This document shows positions 1 through 7,584 of a stretch of DNA of 64,000 nucleotides, in pieces. A program made the position numbers and the translations under genes. This DNA is from Pseudomonadota bacterium (lineage in GTDB: Bacteria; Pseudomonadota; Gammaproteobacteria; Steroidobacterales; Steroidobacteraceae): NCBI GenBank assembly GCA_023457495.1, contig JAEWLQ010000051.1, forward strand, positions 18,387 through 82,386, written 5' to 3'. A model generated the notes under the pieces. The model was not told the DNA's origin. It did not search any database and saw only the letters and a list, made by a program, of their open reading frames with translations. How positions within the stretch are numbered: the stretch's first letter is position 1; the number at the start of each line of letters is the position of its first letter.

Positions 1-1
1 C

Positions 2-148
2 ATCGAAGCTTGGCGCATCGAGTACAACACCGAGCGCACACACAGCTCGCTCGGCGATCTGCCGCCGCATGAGTTTGCCGAAGAAAGTTTGTCGAGACGG
101 AAAGTCGGAGTATCTTTAACCACGGGCTCTAAGCCAGGGCGGGACTAA
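2..148 (+). pseudogene. IS3-family transposase (OrfB), C-terminal end only
   Basis: An open frame enters from the left edge and ends at the TAA at 146-148. Its 48 residues begin IEAWRIEYNTERTHSSLGDL, the end of the DDE integrase domain of IS3-group transposases (the NTxRxHSSLG block is diagnostic). The gene starts outside the window, so it is not known whether the element is complete. No clear inverted repeat could be defined after the stop. It marks the left border of an accessory segment. Confidence 0.8.
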
Positions 149-271
149 ATCGGGTGTCAGGTCGCTGGTAAGTTGTGAGCTCTTCGAGAAACAAACGAAC
201 AACAGCTATTCCAACAGTAGCGATTCTCGAACTCAGCGCTAGTTTGGTGTTACCGATAGTAGTGAGGGAGC

Positions 272-919
272 ATGAATCAGTTTACGCAAATGGTATTTGT
301 GATTGGCCGTATTACGCCTAATCACGTCGAAATGGTCGGCACTGGATTTCTTGTCTCAAACAATGGCGTGATCGCGACTTCTCAGCACGTCGCGGGCGCC
401 AATGATTCAGGTCTCGTCATTTTGGCGCCACACACTAAAAATATTCATGCATATCAGGACCTCAGCGATAACAGCTGCGCTACGTCGCCTGTACGAATTG
501 TCGAATCGGATCCAGTCCGCGACATTACGCTTCTGAAGGCAGACCTTTCATGGAACGGGCCGATTCCGAGAATCGGTGGGTTTGACGACGACAACGTTGG
601 TGATGAGATTGGGATTTTCGGATTCCCGCATTGTGTGGAAGGAAGAAGAACGCTGACCTATCAGCGGGCAGAGATAGGCGCCAAAGTGCTTCTCGAGAGC
701 AACGGGATCAAGTCAAAACATGCCGTGATAAATACACAGGCACGCCCTGGACAATCCGGCTCGTTGATTTTTTCTCCGAAGGACAATTCAATTTCGGGCG
801 TGCTGATCGGTGCGTGGGTACCAAGTGGCGGCGGCATTTCTCTTGGCGGTATAAATCCACGCGAGCTGCATCAGACAACTCACTGCGTCTCGGCTGAGTA
901 CATCAAGGAAATGCTCTAA
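272..919 (+). CDS. Trypsin-like serine protease (S1 family, stand-alone)
   Basis: A 215-residue protein with the landmarks of a chymotrypsin-fold protease: GTGFLV at 23-28, the histidine of ATSQHV (His39), the aspartate of RDITLLK (Asp84) and the nucleophile in RPGQSGS (Ser162). It has no signal peptide or PDZ domain, so it is probably cytoplasmic, unlike the HtrA protein at 36750. The stop overlaps the next start codon (TAATG), so the two genes are translationally coupled. Base composition is visibly richer in A/T than the genes after 1639, and transposase remnants lie on both sides, which suggests transfer. Stand-alone trypsin-like domains of this kind occur in bacterial conflict systems with effector-associated partners; that role here is inference. 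The fold and triad are well supported, the substrate is unknown. Confidence 0.8.
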   Translation: MNQFTQMVFVIGRITPNHVEMVGTGFLVSNNGVIATSQHVAGANDSGLVILAPHTKNIHAYQDLSDNSCATSPVRIVESDPVRDITLLKADLSWNGPIPRIGGFDDDNVGDEIGIFGFPHCVEGRRTLTYQRAEIGAKVLLESNGIKSKHAVINTQARPGQSGSLIFSPKDNSISGVLIGAWVPSGGGISLGGINPRELHQTTHCVSAEYIKEML

Positions 920-1353
920 TGTGCTCCGTGACAATTCCCGATGGATCGCTTGAGGATTGGCTTTCGGTCCTAAAGCCGTATCAGCGATCCATAATTCATG
1001 CGTTCATAAAATCCGGCACAGTCGAGGAAGCGGCGGAAAGATGGTTAGGTGCAACGGGCTCTCCAAACATTGTCCCCTTTGGTGGCGCGCGAGACACAAA
1101 GCCATTCTGGGAGCGTTTTCAGGCTGAGTTTTATAAGTATTTGTGTGACGACAGTGCATATGTGGAAGAGAAGAAGGCGTTCGCAAGCGCAAATTCGGCG
1201 AGCAAGGCCATGATAGTTAGTGGCGTATCGGCGGCGCTCGGTGCAACAATTGGTTTCTCTGCTACTGTCTTGGCTCCGGCGGTCGCGATCCTAATGTTCA
1301 ATGTCGGAAAGATGGGAATACGGGCGTATTGTGCGAAGGACGCTCAGGTTTAA
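919..1353 (+). CDS. Small membrane protein coupled to the trypsin-like protease
   Basis: Unrecognised 144-residue protein whose ATG overlaps the protease stop by one base. Residues 1-45 are predicted helical, with a helix-turn-helix-like pattern around SGTVEEAAERWL. Residues 60-95 form a charged helical part rich in Phe, Tyr, Lys and Glu. Residues 97-135 are strongly hydrophobic and Gly/Ala-rich, long enough for one or two membrane passes, and are followed by a short basic tail. The arrangement of a soluble sensor- or adaptor-like N-terminus with a C-terminal membrane segment would fit a pore-forming or membrane-tethered partner activated by the upstream protease; that is inference. No family assignment is made. 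Confidence 0.6.
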   Translation: MCSVTIPDGSLEDWLSVLKPYQRSIIHAFIKSGTVEEAAERWLGATGSPNIVPFGGARDTKPFWERFQAEFYKYLCDDSAYVEEKKAFASANSASKAMIVSGVSAALGATIGFSATVLAPAVAILMFNVGKMGIRAYCAKDAQV

Positions 1354-1502
1354 GAACGGCTAAAGAGTGATGCCCGTGTGCTAGATCTGCCTGTTTTCCA
1401 GCAGCGCCGCATGAACAAACTACTTAACCGACTTGGATCGGATCATATTAGGCATAAACGGATGCCGCGGGATAGCTCGTGACTAGCGCGACTCTGTCGA
1501 TT

Positions 1503-1650
1503 TCATGATTCATTTCTATGGGTGCGTCCGCGGAGATTGAGCATCAGAACGGCAGCCGACGTGCGACTTTTGAGGCGATAGCCCTGGTGGCTACGCTCGA
1601 GGTTGTAGTGGCGCAGGAAGCGATCCAGGTCACGCTGGATGCTCCCCGCG
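1503..1650 (-). pseudogene. Transposase C-terminal remnant (IS481/IS3-like)
   Basis: On the minus strand the frame ending at 1503 reads QRDLDRFLRHYNLERSHQGY and continues through RLKSRT, the typical C-terminal end of an integrase-core transposase (LxxFLxxYNxxRxHQGYxLKGRTP). Similarity stops around 1640-1650, where the same frame passes into the antisense of the SDR gene. Only about 45 residues of the transposase remain, so it cannot be functional. It closes the segment opened by the IS3 remnant at the left edge and lies against the start of the SDR gene. Confidence 0.7.
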
Positions 1651-2412
1651 GCCGCCTTCGGCTCGGACAAATCGAATCCGAACGCGGGAAGGGTCGCGAT
1701 CGTCACGGGCTCCTCCCGCGGCATCGGCGCCGCGACGGCGCGGCGCCTGGCGCGCGACGGCTACAGCGTCGTCGTCAACTCTGTCGGCAACCGGGAGCTC
1801 GCCATGGGTGTGGTCGGTGACATCGAAAAGGCGGGCGGCCGCGCCACCTGGGAGCCTGCGGATGTCAGCGATCCGGCCGAGGTGCGCCGGTTGTTCGATG
1901 CCGCCGAGCGCGCGTATGGCGGCATCGACGTGGTCGTCAGCAACGCGGCCATCATGCGCCTGGCGCCGATCGCTTCGATGTCGGACGACGATTTCGTCCG
2001 CATGATGGACGTCAATCAGAAAGGCAGCTTCTTCGTGATGCGCGAAGCGGCGCGCAGGGTCCGCGACGGCGGACGCATCATCACGTTGTCCTCGAGCATC
2101 GTGGAATTGCGCAGCCCGACGTATGCCGCCTATGCGGCGACCAAGGCGGCGCAGTCGATGTTCGCGAATATCCTCGCGAAGGAGCTGGCGGGGAGGATGA
2201 TCTCGGTGAATGCGGTTGCGCCGGGGCTCGTCGATACGACGTTGTTCACGGATGGGAAGAGTGATGCGCAGATACGGGAGTTTGCCGGTCGCACGCCTCA
2301 CAAGAGGTTGGGAGAGCCGGAGGATATTGCGGGGGTGATCTCGATGCTGTGTTCGAAGGACGGGGCGTGGATCAATGGGCAGACGGTTTTTGCGAATGGT
2401 GGGTTTGTCTGA
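1639..2412 (+). CDS. Short-chain dehydrogenase/reductase (classical SDR)
   Basis: NAD(P)-dependent oxidoreductase of the classical SDR family, 257 residues. The cofactor motif TGSSRGIG is at 23-30, SNAA at 101-104 replaces the usual NNAG, and the catalytic set is Ser152, Tyr165 and Lys169 (YAATK). The C-terminal region (PEDIAG, then INGQTVFANGG) is standard for the family. Homologous proteins normally begin about ten residues before the glycine motif; here the first residues (about MLPAAAFG) are encoded by sequence at the junction with the transposase remnant, so the native start and promoter were probably replaced by the insertion. The enzyme core is intact, but whether it is expressed is unclear. 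The substrate cannot be deduced. Confidence 0.85.
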   Translation: MLPAAAFGSDKSNPNAGRVAIVTGSSRGIGAATARRLARDGYSVVVNSVGNRELAMGVVGDIEKAGGRATWEPADVSDPAEVRRLFDAAERAYGGIDVVVSNAAIMRLAPIASMSDDDFVRMMDVNQKGSFFVMREAARRVRDGGRIITLSSSIVELRSPTYAAYAATKAAQSMFANILAKELAGRMISVNAVAPGLVDTTLFTDGKSDAQIREFAGRTPHKRLGEPEDIAGVISMLCSKDGAWINGQTVFANGGFV

Positions 2413-2423
2413 GCACTCGATGG

Positions 2424-2445
2424 ACGTTCCCGCTGGCGAAAACGT
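2424..2445. repeat. Degenerate copy of the ACGTTCCAGCTGGAACGT palindrome
   Basis: Reads ACGTTCC-CGCTGG-CGAAAACGT: the left arm and centre match the palindromes at 3905, 13186, 15423 and 16125, while the right arm carries a small insertion. It lies 11 bases after the SDR stop. Confidence 0.4.
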
Positions 2446-2484
2446 AAGGGGTTCGCTGACATAAAGCTCGAACGAGGCGCAATC

Positions 2485-2567
2485 GTGCGGGCGGAGTTAC
2501 ACTGGTATGAGGCGGCCGGCATCGGCAAGCGTGAACTCAGATCAAGCGCCTGTTTGGCGACAAGTAG
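2485..2567 (+). pseudogene. Small conserved gene broken by a one-base deletion
   Basis: From about 2485 the frame reads VRAELHWYEAAGIGKRELR and then loses sense. Adding one base near 2539-2541 restores IKRLFGDK and a TAG at 2565-2567, giving the pattern ELHWYEAxGIGKRExKIKR that I recall as a small conserved hypothetical protein; that recollection needs a search. The restored stop lies two bases before the start of the gene at 2570, as expected for a two-gene operon. A sequencing error is the alternative to a real frameshift. Confidence 0.45.
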
Positions 2568-2569
2568 CC

Positions 2570-2797
2570 ATGGCAAAAGAAAAGCGAAATCTCGTCATTT
2601 GCGTGGATAACGCCGGATACGAAGTATCTCTGGAGCGTCGCAAGATCTATGAAGCAATAGACGATGTGGCTGCGGCGAAGAGCGATCTCGTTCGCATCAT
2701 CGACGAATCAGGTGAGGACTATTTGTATCCTGTATCGCTGTTCGTGGCCGCAGAGCTTCCCGCTGCCATTCGCCGCGCGGTGATACGGGCGGCGTAA
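2570..2797 (+). CDS. Small conserved hypothetical protein (75 aa)
   Basis: A 75-residue protein starting MAKEKRNLVICVDNAGYEVS. The ATG at 2570 is preferred to an upstream in-frame start at 2507 because the protein then begins at conserved-looking sequence directly after the frameshifted gene. The pattern of a short beta strand (LVICVDN), a Lys/Arg-Ile-Tyr helix (RRKIYEAI) and SGEDYLYP is one I associate with a widespread uncharacterised family of 70-80 residue proteins, often read as interacting with small toxin-like or RNA-related partners. No catalytic residues stand out. It is probably cytoplasmic. Its function is unknown. Confidence 0.7.
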   Translation: MAKEKRNLVICVDNAGYEVSLERRKIYEAIDDVAAAKSDLVRIIDESGEDYLYPVSLFVAAELPAAIRRAVIRAA

Positions 2798-2941
2798 GAG
2801 CGGCGAAGGCAGAATCGATCTGTTCAGCCTCGCGGGCCGCTTGAGGGCAGGCGACAAAGTACTTCGCTGACGCACTGTAAACGCTCCTGCCATCCGGCCG
2901 CTCAAAATGTTGGCGTGATATCCGCTCAGCGACAAGAACCC

Positions 2942-3775
2942 ATGCCCAAAAAGAAGACAACCGCGCTCGCGACGTTCGCATTGCTCCCACTCGTGTACAT
3001 CGGCGCCGCAACGATGCTCGCATTGCGCAATGATCCGATCCCCGTCCTCGAGAACTCTCCCACCTGCTGCGAATCGATCATGATCTTCGGCGCCAGCGGA
3101 ACCGCCGGGGACGGAATCCTGAAAGCCGCGCTGGCGAGTCCCGACATCAAGATGATCCACGTCATTACGCGTCGCCCGACTCCGCGAATCGATCAAGGAG
3201 TCGCGGCGGGAAAAGTGCGGATGTCTCTGCACCAGGACTATCTGGACTTCGCGGCCATCGAAGCCCACATGAGATCCGTGGACGCGGTCTACTGGGCGAT
3301 CGGAATCAGCACGTTCGCCGTCGATGAGAAAACTTACGGCACGATCCATGTGGATTTTCCCGCGAGCTTCGTGACGAAGTGGCTCACTGTCAGTGACCGG
3401 CCCGCGCCTTCCTTTCACTACATCAGCTCCAGCGATATCTCGGCGGACTCGAGCGCGATGTGGGCGCGTGAGAAGGTGCGCGCGGAGCAGACGCTGTTCA
3501 GGCTCGCCGAAGGAACGAAGCTGCGGGTGATTGCATATCGGCCTGACTACATCGGGCCGACGGAAGAGGAGGCGCACCTGGGGCAACGGATGCTTTATGG
3601 GTTCTTCGCGCCCATCGGCGCCGCGGTGAAAGCCGAGAAGATCGGCAAGGCGATGATCGAAGTCAGCGCCCGATCCGACGAGTTCGCGAATGGGGACAAA
3701 CTGGGTACTCGCGGGATCATCCGGTACGCCGATGCACTCGACCGGCGGCACACTTCTGCCGGACGCGAACCTTGA
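2942..3775 (+). CDS. Membrane-anchored NAD(P)-binding Rossmann protein (NmrA/epimerase-like)
   Basis: A 277-residue protein. Residues 9-27 form a single N-terminal hydrophobic anchor, and the Rossmann fold starts at about residue 45 with IMIFGASGTAGDGI, a GxSGxxG-type dinucleotide motif. Further on, VYWAIG and the strand HYISSSD match atypical SDRs of the NmrA/HSCARG and epimerase type. The ATG at 2942 was chosen because it gives a basic residue run (PKKK) followed by the hydrophobic segment; an in-frame start at 2915 is less likely. The classical YxxxK pair is not clear, so redox activity is uncertain and a sensor or isomerase role is possible. It stands alone between unrelated genes. Confidence 0.7.
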   Translation: MPKKKTTALATFALLPLVYIGAATMLALRNDPIPVLENSPTCCESIMIFGASGTAGDGILKAALASPDIKMIHVITRRPTPRIDQGVAAGKVRMSLHQDYLDFAAIEAHMRSVDAVYWAIGISTFAVDEKTYGTIHVDFPASFVTKWLTVSDRPAPSFHYISSSDISADSSAMWAREKVRAEQTLFRLAEGTKLRVIAYRPDYIGPTEEEAHLGQRMLYGFFAPIGAAVKAEKIGKAMIEVSARSDEFANGDKLGTRGIIRYADALDRRHTSAGREP

Positions 3776-3904
3776 GCAGATAGTCGAAAGCACTTGCATC
3801 GTGACCCGTTCGCGGTCAGCGCATCCTTGACGTCGGGGCCCATCCTGGGTACTGGCGGTTGCGCACATAGCCTGCAGCCGAGAAAGTCGTCAGCTGATGC
3901 AGAC

Positions 3905-3924
3905 GACGTTCCAGCGGGAACGTC
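3905..3924. repeat. Palindromic repeat copy (GACGTTCCAGCGGGAACGTC)
   Basis: A 20 bp near-perfect palindrome in the 211-base gap between 3775 and 3987, with one central mismatch. It matches the elements at 13186, 15423 and 16125. Nothing else is recognisable in this gap. Confidence 0.75.
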
Positions 3925-3986
3925 TACCCCTCGAATCGGTTCGATTCCGACAGCACACGTCCGGACCGCCGGCACAGACTGCCCCC

Positions 3987-4694
3987 ATGACGGCCCCTCA
4001 CGAAAACTGGACGGTCCTCCCGCACGGCGAGGTAACGCGGATCAACGACCGCATCCTGACGGTCGTCGGCGACCTGACGATGCCGCTGATGCATCTGCCG
4101 CGGCGCATGAGCGCGGTGCGGCTCGCCTCGGGCGAGCTCATCATCTTCAGCGCCATCGCGCTCGACGAGTACGGCATGGACGAGCTCGAGGCGTTCGGTC
4201 GCCCGGCCTACCTCGTGGTGCCGAGCCAGATGCACCGGTTGGACGCGCCTAGCTACGCGAAGCGCTATCCCGACATCGGCGTCGTGGCGCCGCGTGGCGG
4301 GGCCGAGAAGATCGGCAAGGTCGTTCGCATCGACACCAGCTCGCCGGACTTTCATGACGCGGGCGTGCGCTATGTCGAGATTGCGCACGACTCCGTGCTC
4401 GAAGTCGATTGCGCGGATGGCCTGACGCTCATCGTGAACGACCTGATCGGCGACATCCACGGCGAGAGCGGTGTCGGTGGCTGGTTGCTGCGGATGATGG
4501 GCTTCGCGGGCGATGAGCCGCACGTGCCCGCGCCGGTGAAGTTGACCATGGGCAAACACAAGAGCGAAGTGTCCGCGCAGTTTCGCAAGTGGGCGGAGCG
4601 CGAGGACCTGCGCCGGATCATCGTCTCTCACGGCGACCCGATCGTGTCCGATCCGCGGGGAGCATTGCGAAAGTTGGCGGCGAGTCTCGACTGA
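3987..4694 (+). CDS. DUF4336-like metallo-hydrolase-fold protein
   Basis: A 235-residue cytoplasmic protein. The sequence LVVPSQMHRLDAPSYAKRYPDI followed by VVAPRG (about 83-110, quoted as two parts of one region) is the pattern of DUF4336 proteins, which resemble the metallo-beta-lactamase fold but lack the HxHxDH zinc site. The C-terminal half includes LIVNDLIGDIHG and a final block RRIIVSHGDPI. The ATG at 3987 was preferred over the in-frame ATG at 3897 because residues encoded before it are low-complexity and cover the palindromic repeat at 3905. It is a single gene with no obvious operon partners. No substrate can be proposed, and loss of the metal ligands would suggest a non-catalytic or altered activity. 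Confidence 0.7.
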   Translation: MTAPHENWTVLPHGEVTRINDRILTVVGDLTMPLMHLPRRMSAVRLASGELIIFSAIALDEYGMDELEAFGRPAYLVVPSQMHRLDAPSYAKRYPDIGVVAPRGGAEKIGKVVRIDTSSPDFHDAGVRYVEIAHDSVLEVDCADGLTLIVNDLIGDIHGESGVGGWLLRMMGFAGDEPHVPAPVKLTMGKHKSEVSAQFRKWAEREDLRRIIVSHGDPIVSDPRGALRKLAASLD

Positions 4695-4849
4695 TCGGGA
4701 CGCCGCGGCGAGGGACCGCGCGCGCTGCTCGAGCGATCCTGCTCGCCGATGCCGATGCAGGTAAGCCATCCGACGCCGCCACCCGCGCCGGCCGTGCAGG
4801 AGCGCTCATCCTTGCCGGATGCAACTAGATAGAACATGATGCGGCCCGG

Positions 4850-5671
4850 ATGAAAACATCCCTGAAGATCCTGGCTGCGCTCGGCTTGATTGCCATCCTG
4901 TCGCTCGGCTGGCGGCATTATTCGAGTCCTCCGCCGAAGGAACTCGCTACCTACTACAAGCTGGAGATTACGGGCGAGATAACCCCTGAGACCTTTATCA
5001 AGGCCAGGGAGCATCTGGTTGGAGCCGCGGCTGACTTGAAGTTGGTCGTGATCAACTCAGGGGGTGGCGACGGCATGTCGGCACTGGCAATCGGGAAGCT
5101 CATGCACCAACACGGTTGGGATGTCGAAGTCGGTGACTCCTGCATTTCTTCTTGCGCCATCTTCATTTTTCCGGCCGGAAAGAAGAAGTATCTGAACGAG
5201 AACTCCTTGCTCATGTTTCATGGTGGCCCTTACCAGGAAAACATGATGGAGATGGTCAGCAACTTCGATCAGGAAATCGCGAAGAACGGCGTGCCGTCCG
5301 ACGAAGTAGTTCTTGGTCAACAAGACAAAGAGGGGACCTTCCGCTTTGTCCCGGGTGGACCGCCCGGGCTCGATGCGGTACTCGATTTCTTGTCGATGAA
5401 AAGAGATTCGACCGCAGTCGAAAGGCTGCGTGAATTCAGGAATGTATCGGACAGGTTTTACCAGGAGTTGGGCGTCAATCCCTTGCTGGCGATTCATGGC
5501 CAGATCGGTATTTATGAGCCGTTGTACAAGTCCTACGAACATGACGGATTCATCTATCGTCTCGACTCGATGCAGAGACTGGGCGTGAGCAATATCGAGC
5601 TGAAGAACGGAGAATGGCACCCGGAGCGCCATCCTGATTACAAGATGGCTTACGAAGTGACGTATCCGTAG
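4850..5671 (+). CDS. Periplasmic ClpP/crotonase-like protein (COG3904 type)
   Basis: A 273-residue protein with an uncleaved or signal-type hydrophobic N-terminus (residues 5-20) and a ClpP/crotonase-like domain. SGGGD (70-74) matches the oxyanion-forming loop, CISSCA (98-103) matches the nucleophile region of SppA/NfeD-like periplasmic proteases with CxSSC/CxSAC, and FHGG is at 123-126. This family is annotated as predicted periplasmic proteins related to membrane proteases. The region after residue 130 is helical and specific to this protein, with no clear match. It precedes the Imm49-type gene by 20 bases and could share a transcript. Activity is not proven; the serine pair Ser100/Ser101 is the likely catalytic site. 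Confidence 0.7.
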   Translation: MKTSLKILAALGLIAILSLGWRHYSSPPPKELATYYKLEITGEITPETFIKAREHLVGAAADLKLVVINSGGGDGMSALAIGKLMHQHGWDVEVGDSCISSCAIFIFPAGKKKYLNENSLLMFHGGPYQENMMEMVSNFDQEIAKNGVPSDEVVLGQQDKEGTFRFVPGGPPGLDAVLDFLSMKRDSTAVERLREFRNVSDRFYQELGVNPLLAIHGQIGIYEPLYKSYEHDGFIYRLDSMQRLGVSNIELKNGEWHPERHPDYKMAYEVTYP

Positions 5672-5691
5672 CCGCGGGATCATCGAAAGTG

Positions 5692-6516
5692 ATGCAGATA
5701 GCCCGCCACGAATTCGATTCCGCCGCCTCGCAAGCGCTGTTCGCCCGTTCCGAAAGCCGCTTCCGCCAGGTAGTTGCGCGAGGCGCGCCGGTGGACACGC
5801 TGGCTTTGTCGGTACTCGGCAACCGCGCCCTGAACTTGTTAGGCGACTGCTCGGTGTTCGACCGGCAGCACGACATCCTGCGCCTCGCGGCGCGGATCCT
5901 CGCGCAGGCGCGCCTGGGCCTGGTGCTGCTCGGCACGCGCGAGCGCGGCGCGACGGCGGACTTTCCCATCGGCGAGGTCACGGTGACGATGACGTCGGCG
6001 GGTCCCGAGGGTCTTTCGGACATCGGTCGCTGGCAGGAAGGGTGGTATGGCGCGCTGATCGCCCGCGAAGCGCCGGCGTTCGCTGGGCTACGCGCCATCA
6101 ACCCCGACCGGCTGCGGGAGTGCGCCGATCTTGACGAATACCACTACGCATGGCGGCGCGCGTTGCTCGCGCTGGACTCGGCGCCCGCGGAGTCGGTGGC
6201 GCGGGTCGAGAGCGCGCTCCTGCTGACGGACCCGGCGCACGCGACGATCGCCAAGCCGGGAGTGCCGGGCGTCGCGGCGAAAATGTTCGCGATGTTGCCG
6301 GCCATCGTCGAGCGCGACGCGGCCCGTTTCAATGCGACGCTCGCGGGAGCACTCGAAGCGCACAAGGCCTTCTGGGGCGAAGAAACTCCGCACGGCTCGA
6401 TCTCGTGGTTCTCTTTGCCCGCGCAGGCGATGTGTTGCCTTGCCCACGACCGTGGCATTCGGATCGAAGTGGAATCGGACTATCTGTTGCCGGCGCTGTT
6501 TGCGCCGCCTCGATGA
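5692..6516 (+). CDS. Immunity 49 (Imm49) family protein
   Basis: A 274-residue soluble, mostly helical protein. Its C-terminal block ISWFSLPAQAMCCLAHDRG followed by IRIEVESDYLLPALF is the pattern recalled for Imm49, a family of immunity proteins found next to polymorphic toxins. The middle part (RLAARILAQARLGLVLLGTR, then GEVTVTM) also fits. ATG 5692 is taken instead of the preceding GTG at 5689. No toxin gene with an Imm49 partner is visible nearby, so it may be an orphan immunity gene kept after toxin loss. Decayed copies of its C-terminal region are present at 13441 and 13970. The 3' end overlaps the tail of the opposite-strand hydrolase by 37 bases. Confidence 0.7.
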   Translation: MQIARHEFDSAASQALFARSESRFRQVVARGAPVDTLALSVLGNRALNLLGDCSVFDRQHDILRLAARILAQARLGLVLLGTRERGATADFPIGEVTVTMTSAGPEGLSDIGRWQEGWYGALIAREAPAFAGLRAINPDRLRECADLDEYHYAWRRALLALDSAPAESVARVESALLLTDPAHATIAKPGVPGVAAKMFAMLPAIVERDAARFNATLAGALEAHKAFWGEETPHGSISWFSLPAQAMCCLAHDRGIRIEVESDYLLPALFAPPR

Positions 6517-7295
6517 GCCGAACCTTGGTCTGATCGACTCACTTCCCGCGCCGCCTCTTCAATCACCTTCGCCACCGCCTTCGGCTTCGTAATCAACACC
6601 GCGTGACTCGCTTTGACTCGCGTCACCTTCGAGCCCGCCCGCTGCGCCATGCGCTCGGCGGCTTCGGGGTCGAGCGACCGATCTTCGGTCGCCAGCACGT
6701 AGTAGCTAGGCTTGTCGCGCCACGCGGCCACCTCCACCTTGCTTTCGAACGCGCGAATGGCCACGGGCATCTGCGCGTGTGCGATGAATTCGGCGTGGGC
6801 GCGCGGCAGGTCGGCGCCGAAATTCTCCGCGAACTTCTCGGGCCGCAGCATCACGAACCCGTCCGGCGTCGCGATGAAATTGCCGAGCCGTTCCGGGTCG
6901 GGTGGCGCGGCCTGGCCGGCGGTTTCGCCGGCATCGGGGACGAGCGCGGCGACGTAGACCAGCGCTTTCACCTTGGGGTCGGTGCCGGCGACGGTGATGA
7001 TCGCGCCGCCGTAGCTGTGACCGACGAGCACCACGGGTCCGGTCTGCTGGTCGAGCACGCGGCGGGTGGCCGCGACGTCTTCATCCAGTCCGGTCAGCGG
7101 CTGTTGCACGACGCTCACGTGATAGCCGTCGCGCACCAGCACGTCGTACACGCCGCGCCAGGCGGAGCCGTCGATGAGCGCGCCGTGCACGAGGACGATG
7201 GAGGGCTTGGGAGCGGGTGTCGCCGTGATGGCGGGGGCGGTGAGGGTGATAGCAAGGAGGCTGGTAATCGTGCGGAGCACGGCTTTGGTTTTCAT
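6480..7295 (-). CDS. Secreted alpha/beta hydrolase (esterase-like)
   Basis: A 271-residue protein with a cleavable signal peptide (about 1-25, ending at ATA) and an alpha/beta hydrolase fold. SIVLVHGALIDGSAW (32-46) contains the oxyanion HG, and the nucleophile elbow is GHSYGG (Ser94). The acid and histidine are probably in YYVLATEDRSLDP and ASHAVLITKP. The family includes EstC-like and salicylate-esterase-like enzymes, usually periplasmic. Homologues would be expected to end near IEEAAREVSR; the last 19 residues are read from the antisense of the Imm49 gene, an extension caused by tail-to-tail overlap. The ATG at 7295 gives the signal peptide. Confidence 0.8.
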   Translation of the reverse strand: MKTKAVLRTITSLLAITLTAPAITATPAPKPSIVLVHGALIDGSAWRGVYDVLVRDGYHVSVVQQPLTGLDEDVAATRRVLDQQTGPVVLVGHSYGGAIITVAGTDPKVKALVYVAALVPDAGETAGQAAPPDPERLGNFIATPDGFVMLRPEKFAENFGADLPRAHAEFIAHAQMPVAIRAFESKVEVAAWRDKPSYYVLATEDRSLDPEAAERMAQRAGSKVTRVKASHAVLITKPKAVAKVIEEAAREVSRSDQGSAHRGGANSAGNR

Positions 7296-7359
7296 GGCCG
7301 CAGTGTCGTCTAAATCGGCGCGGAATTTAACGCTGGCGTTACGCGGATCCTGCGAGAAC

Positions 7360-7580
7360 CTGGAGCTTTCCGCCGCGCGGGTAGTCAGACGGGGATGCCG
7401 GCCGTCCTCGCGATCGCGGCGATCGCGGCGATCACGGCGATCCCGGCGACGGGATATACGGGCATCCTGCTCGGGCCCGCGCGCAAAGGTTTCGCTGACA
7501 TAGGCCTGCCCGCAGATATTCGCGCGCTCGCAGCTTTGGACTGTGCACGTCCGTGGCGCTTGCAACGATCGCCGCCGTGA
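7360..7580 (+). pseudogene. Decayed C-terminal fragment of an MFS transporter gene
   Basis: Bases 7368-7485 are closely similar to 31849-31962 inside the intact MFS gene at 30910: both encode RAGSQT, a stretch PxVLAIAAI, then TGYxGILLGPA. Weaker similarity continues to the end (CTGTGCxCGTCCGTGG in both). The fragment contains an expansion of a 9-base unit, GCGATCNCG, at about 7410-7447 that is not in the intact copy, and frame is lost afterwards. It is a relic of a duplication or of a related gene. It fills the 289-base gap between the hydrolase and the TPR gene. Confidence 0.7.
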
Positions 7581-7584
7581 TCTC

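Noticed and set aside
2697..3023. Minus-strand frame across the 2798-2941 gap encoding SVYSASAKYFVAC
   Set aside because: It has a slightly protein-like stretch, but no family could be named, and it overlaps real genes at both ends.
3925..3960. A tRNA T-arm-like sequence (GGTTCGATTCCGAC)
   Set aside because: Only four base pairs form, there is no acceptor or anticodon arm nearby, and it is in an intergenic stretch without other tRNA parts.
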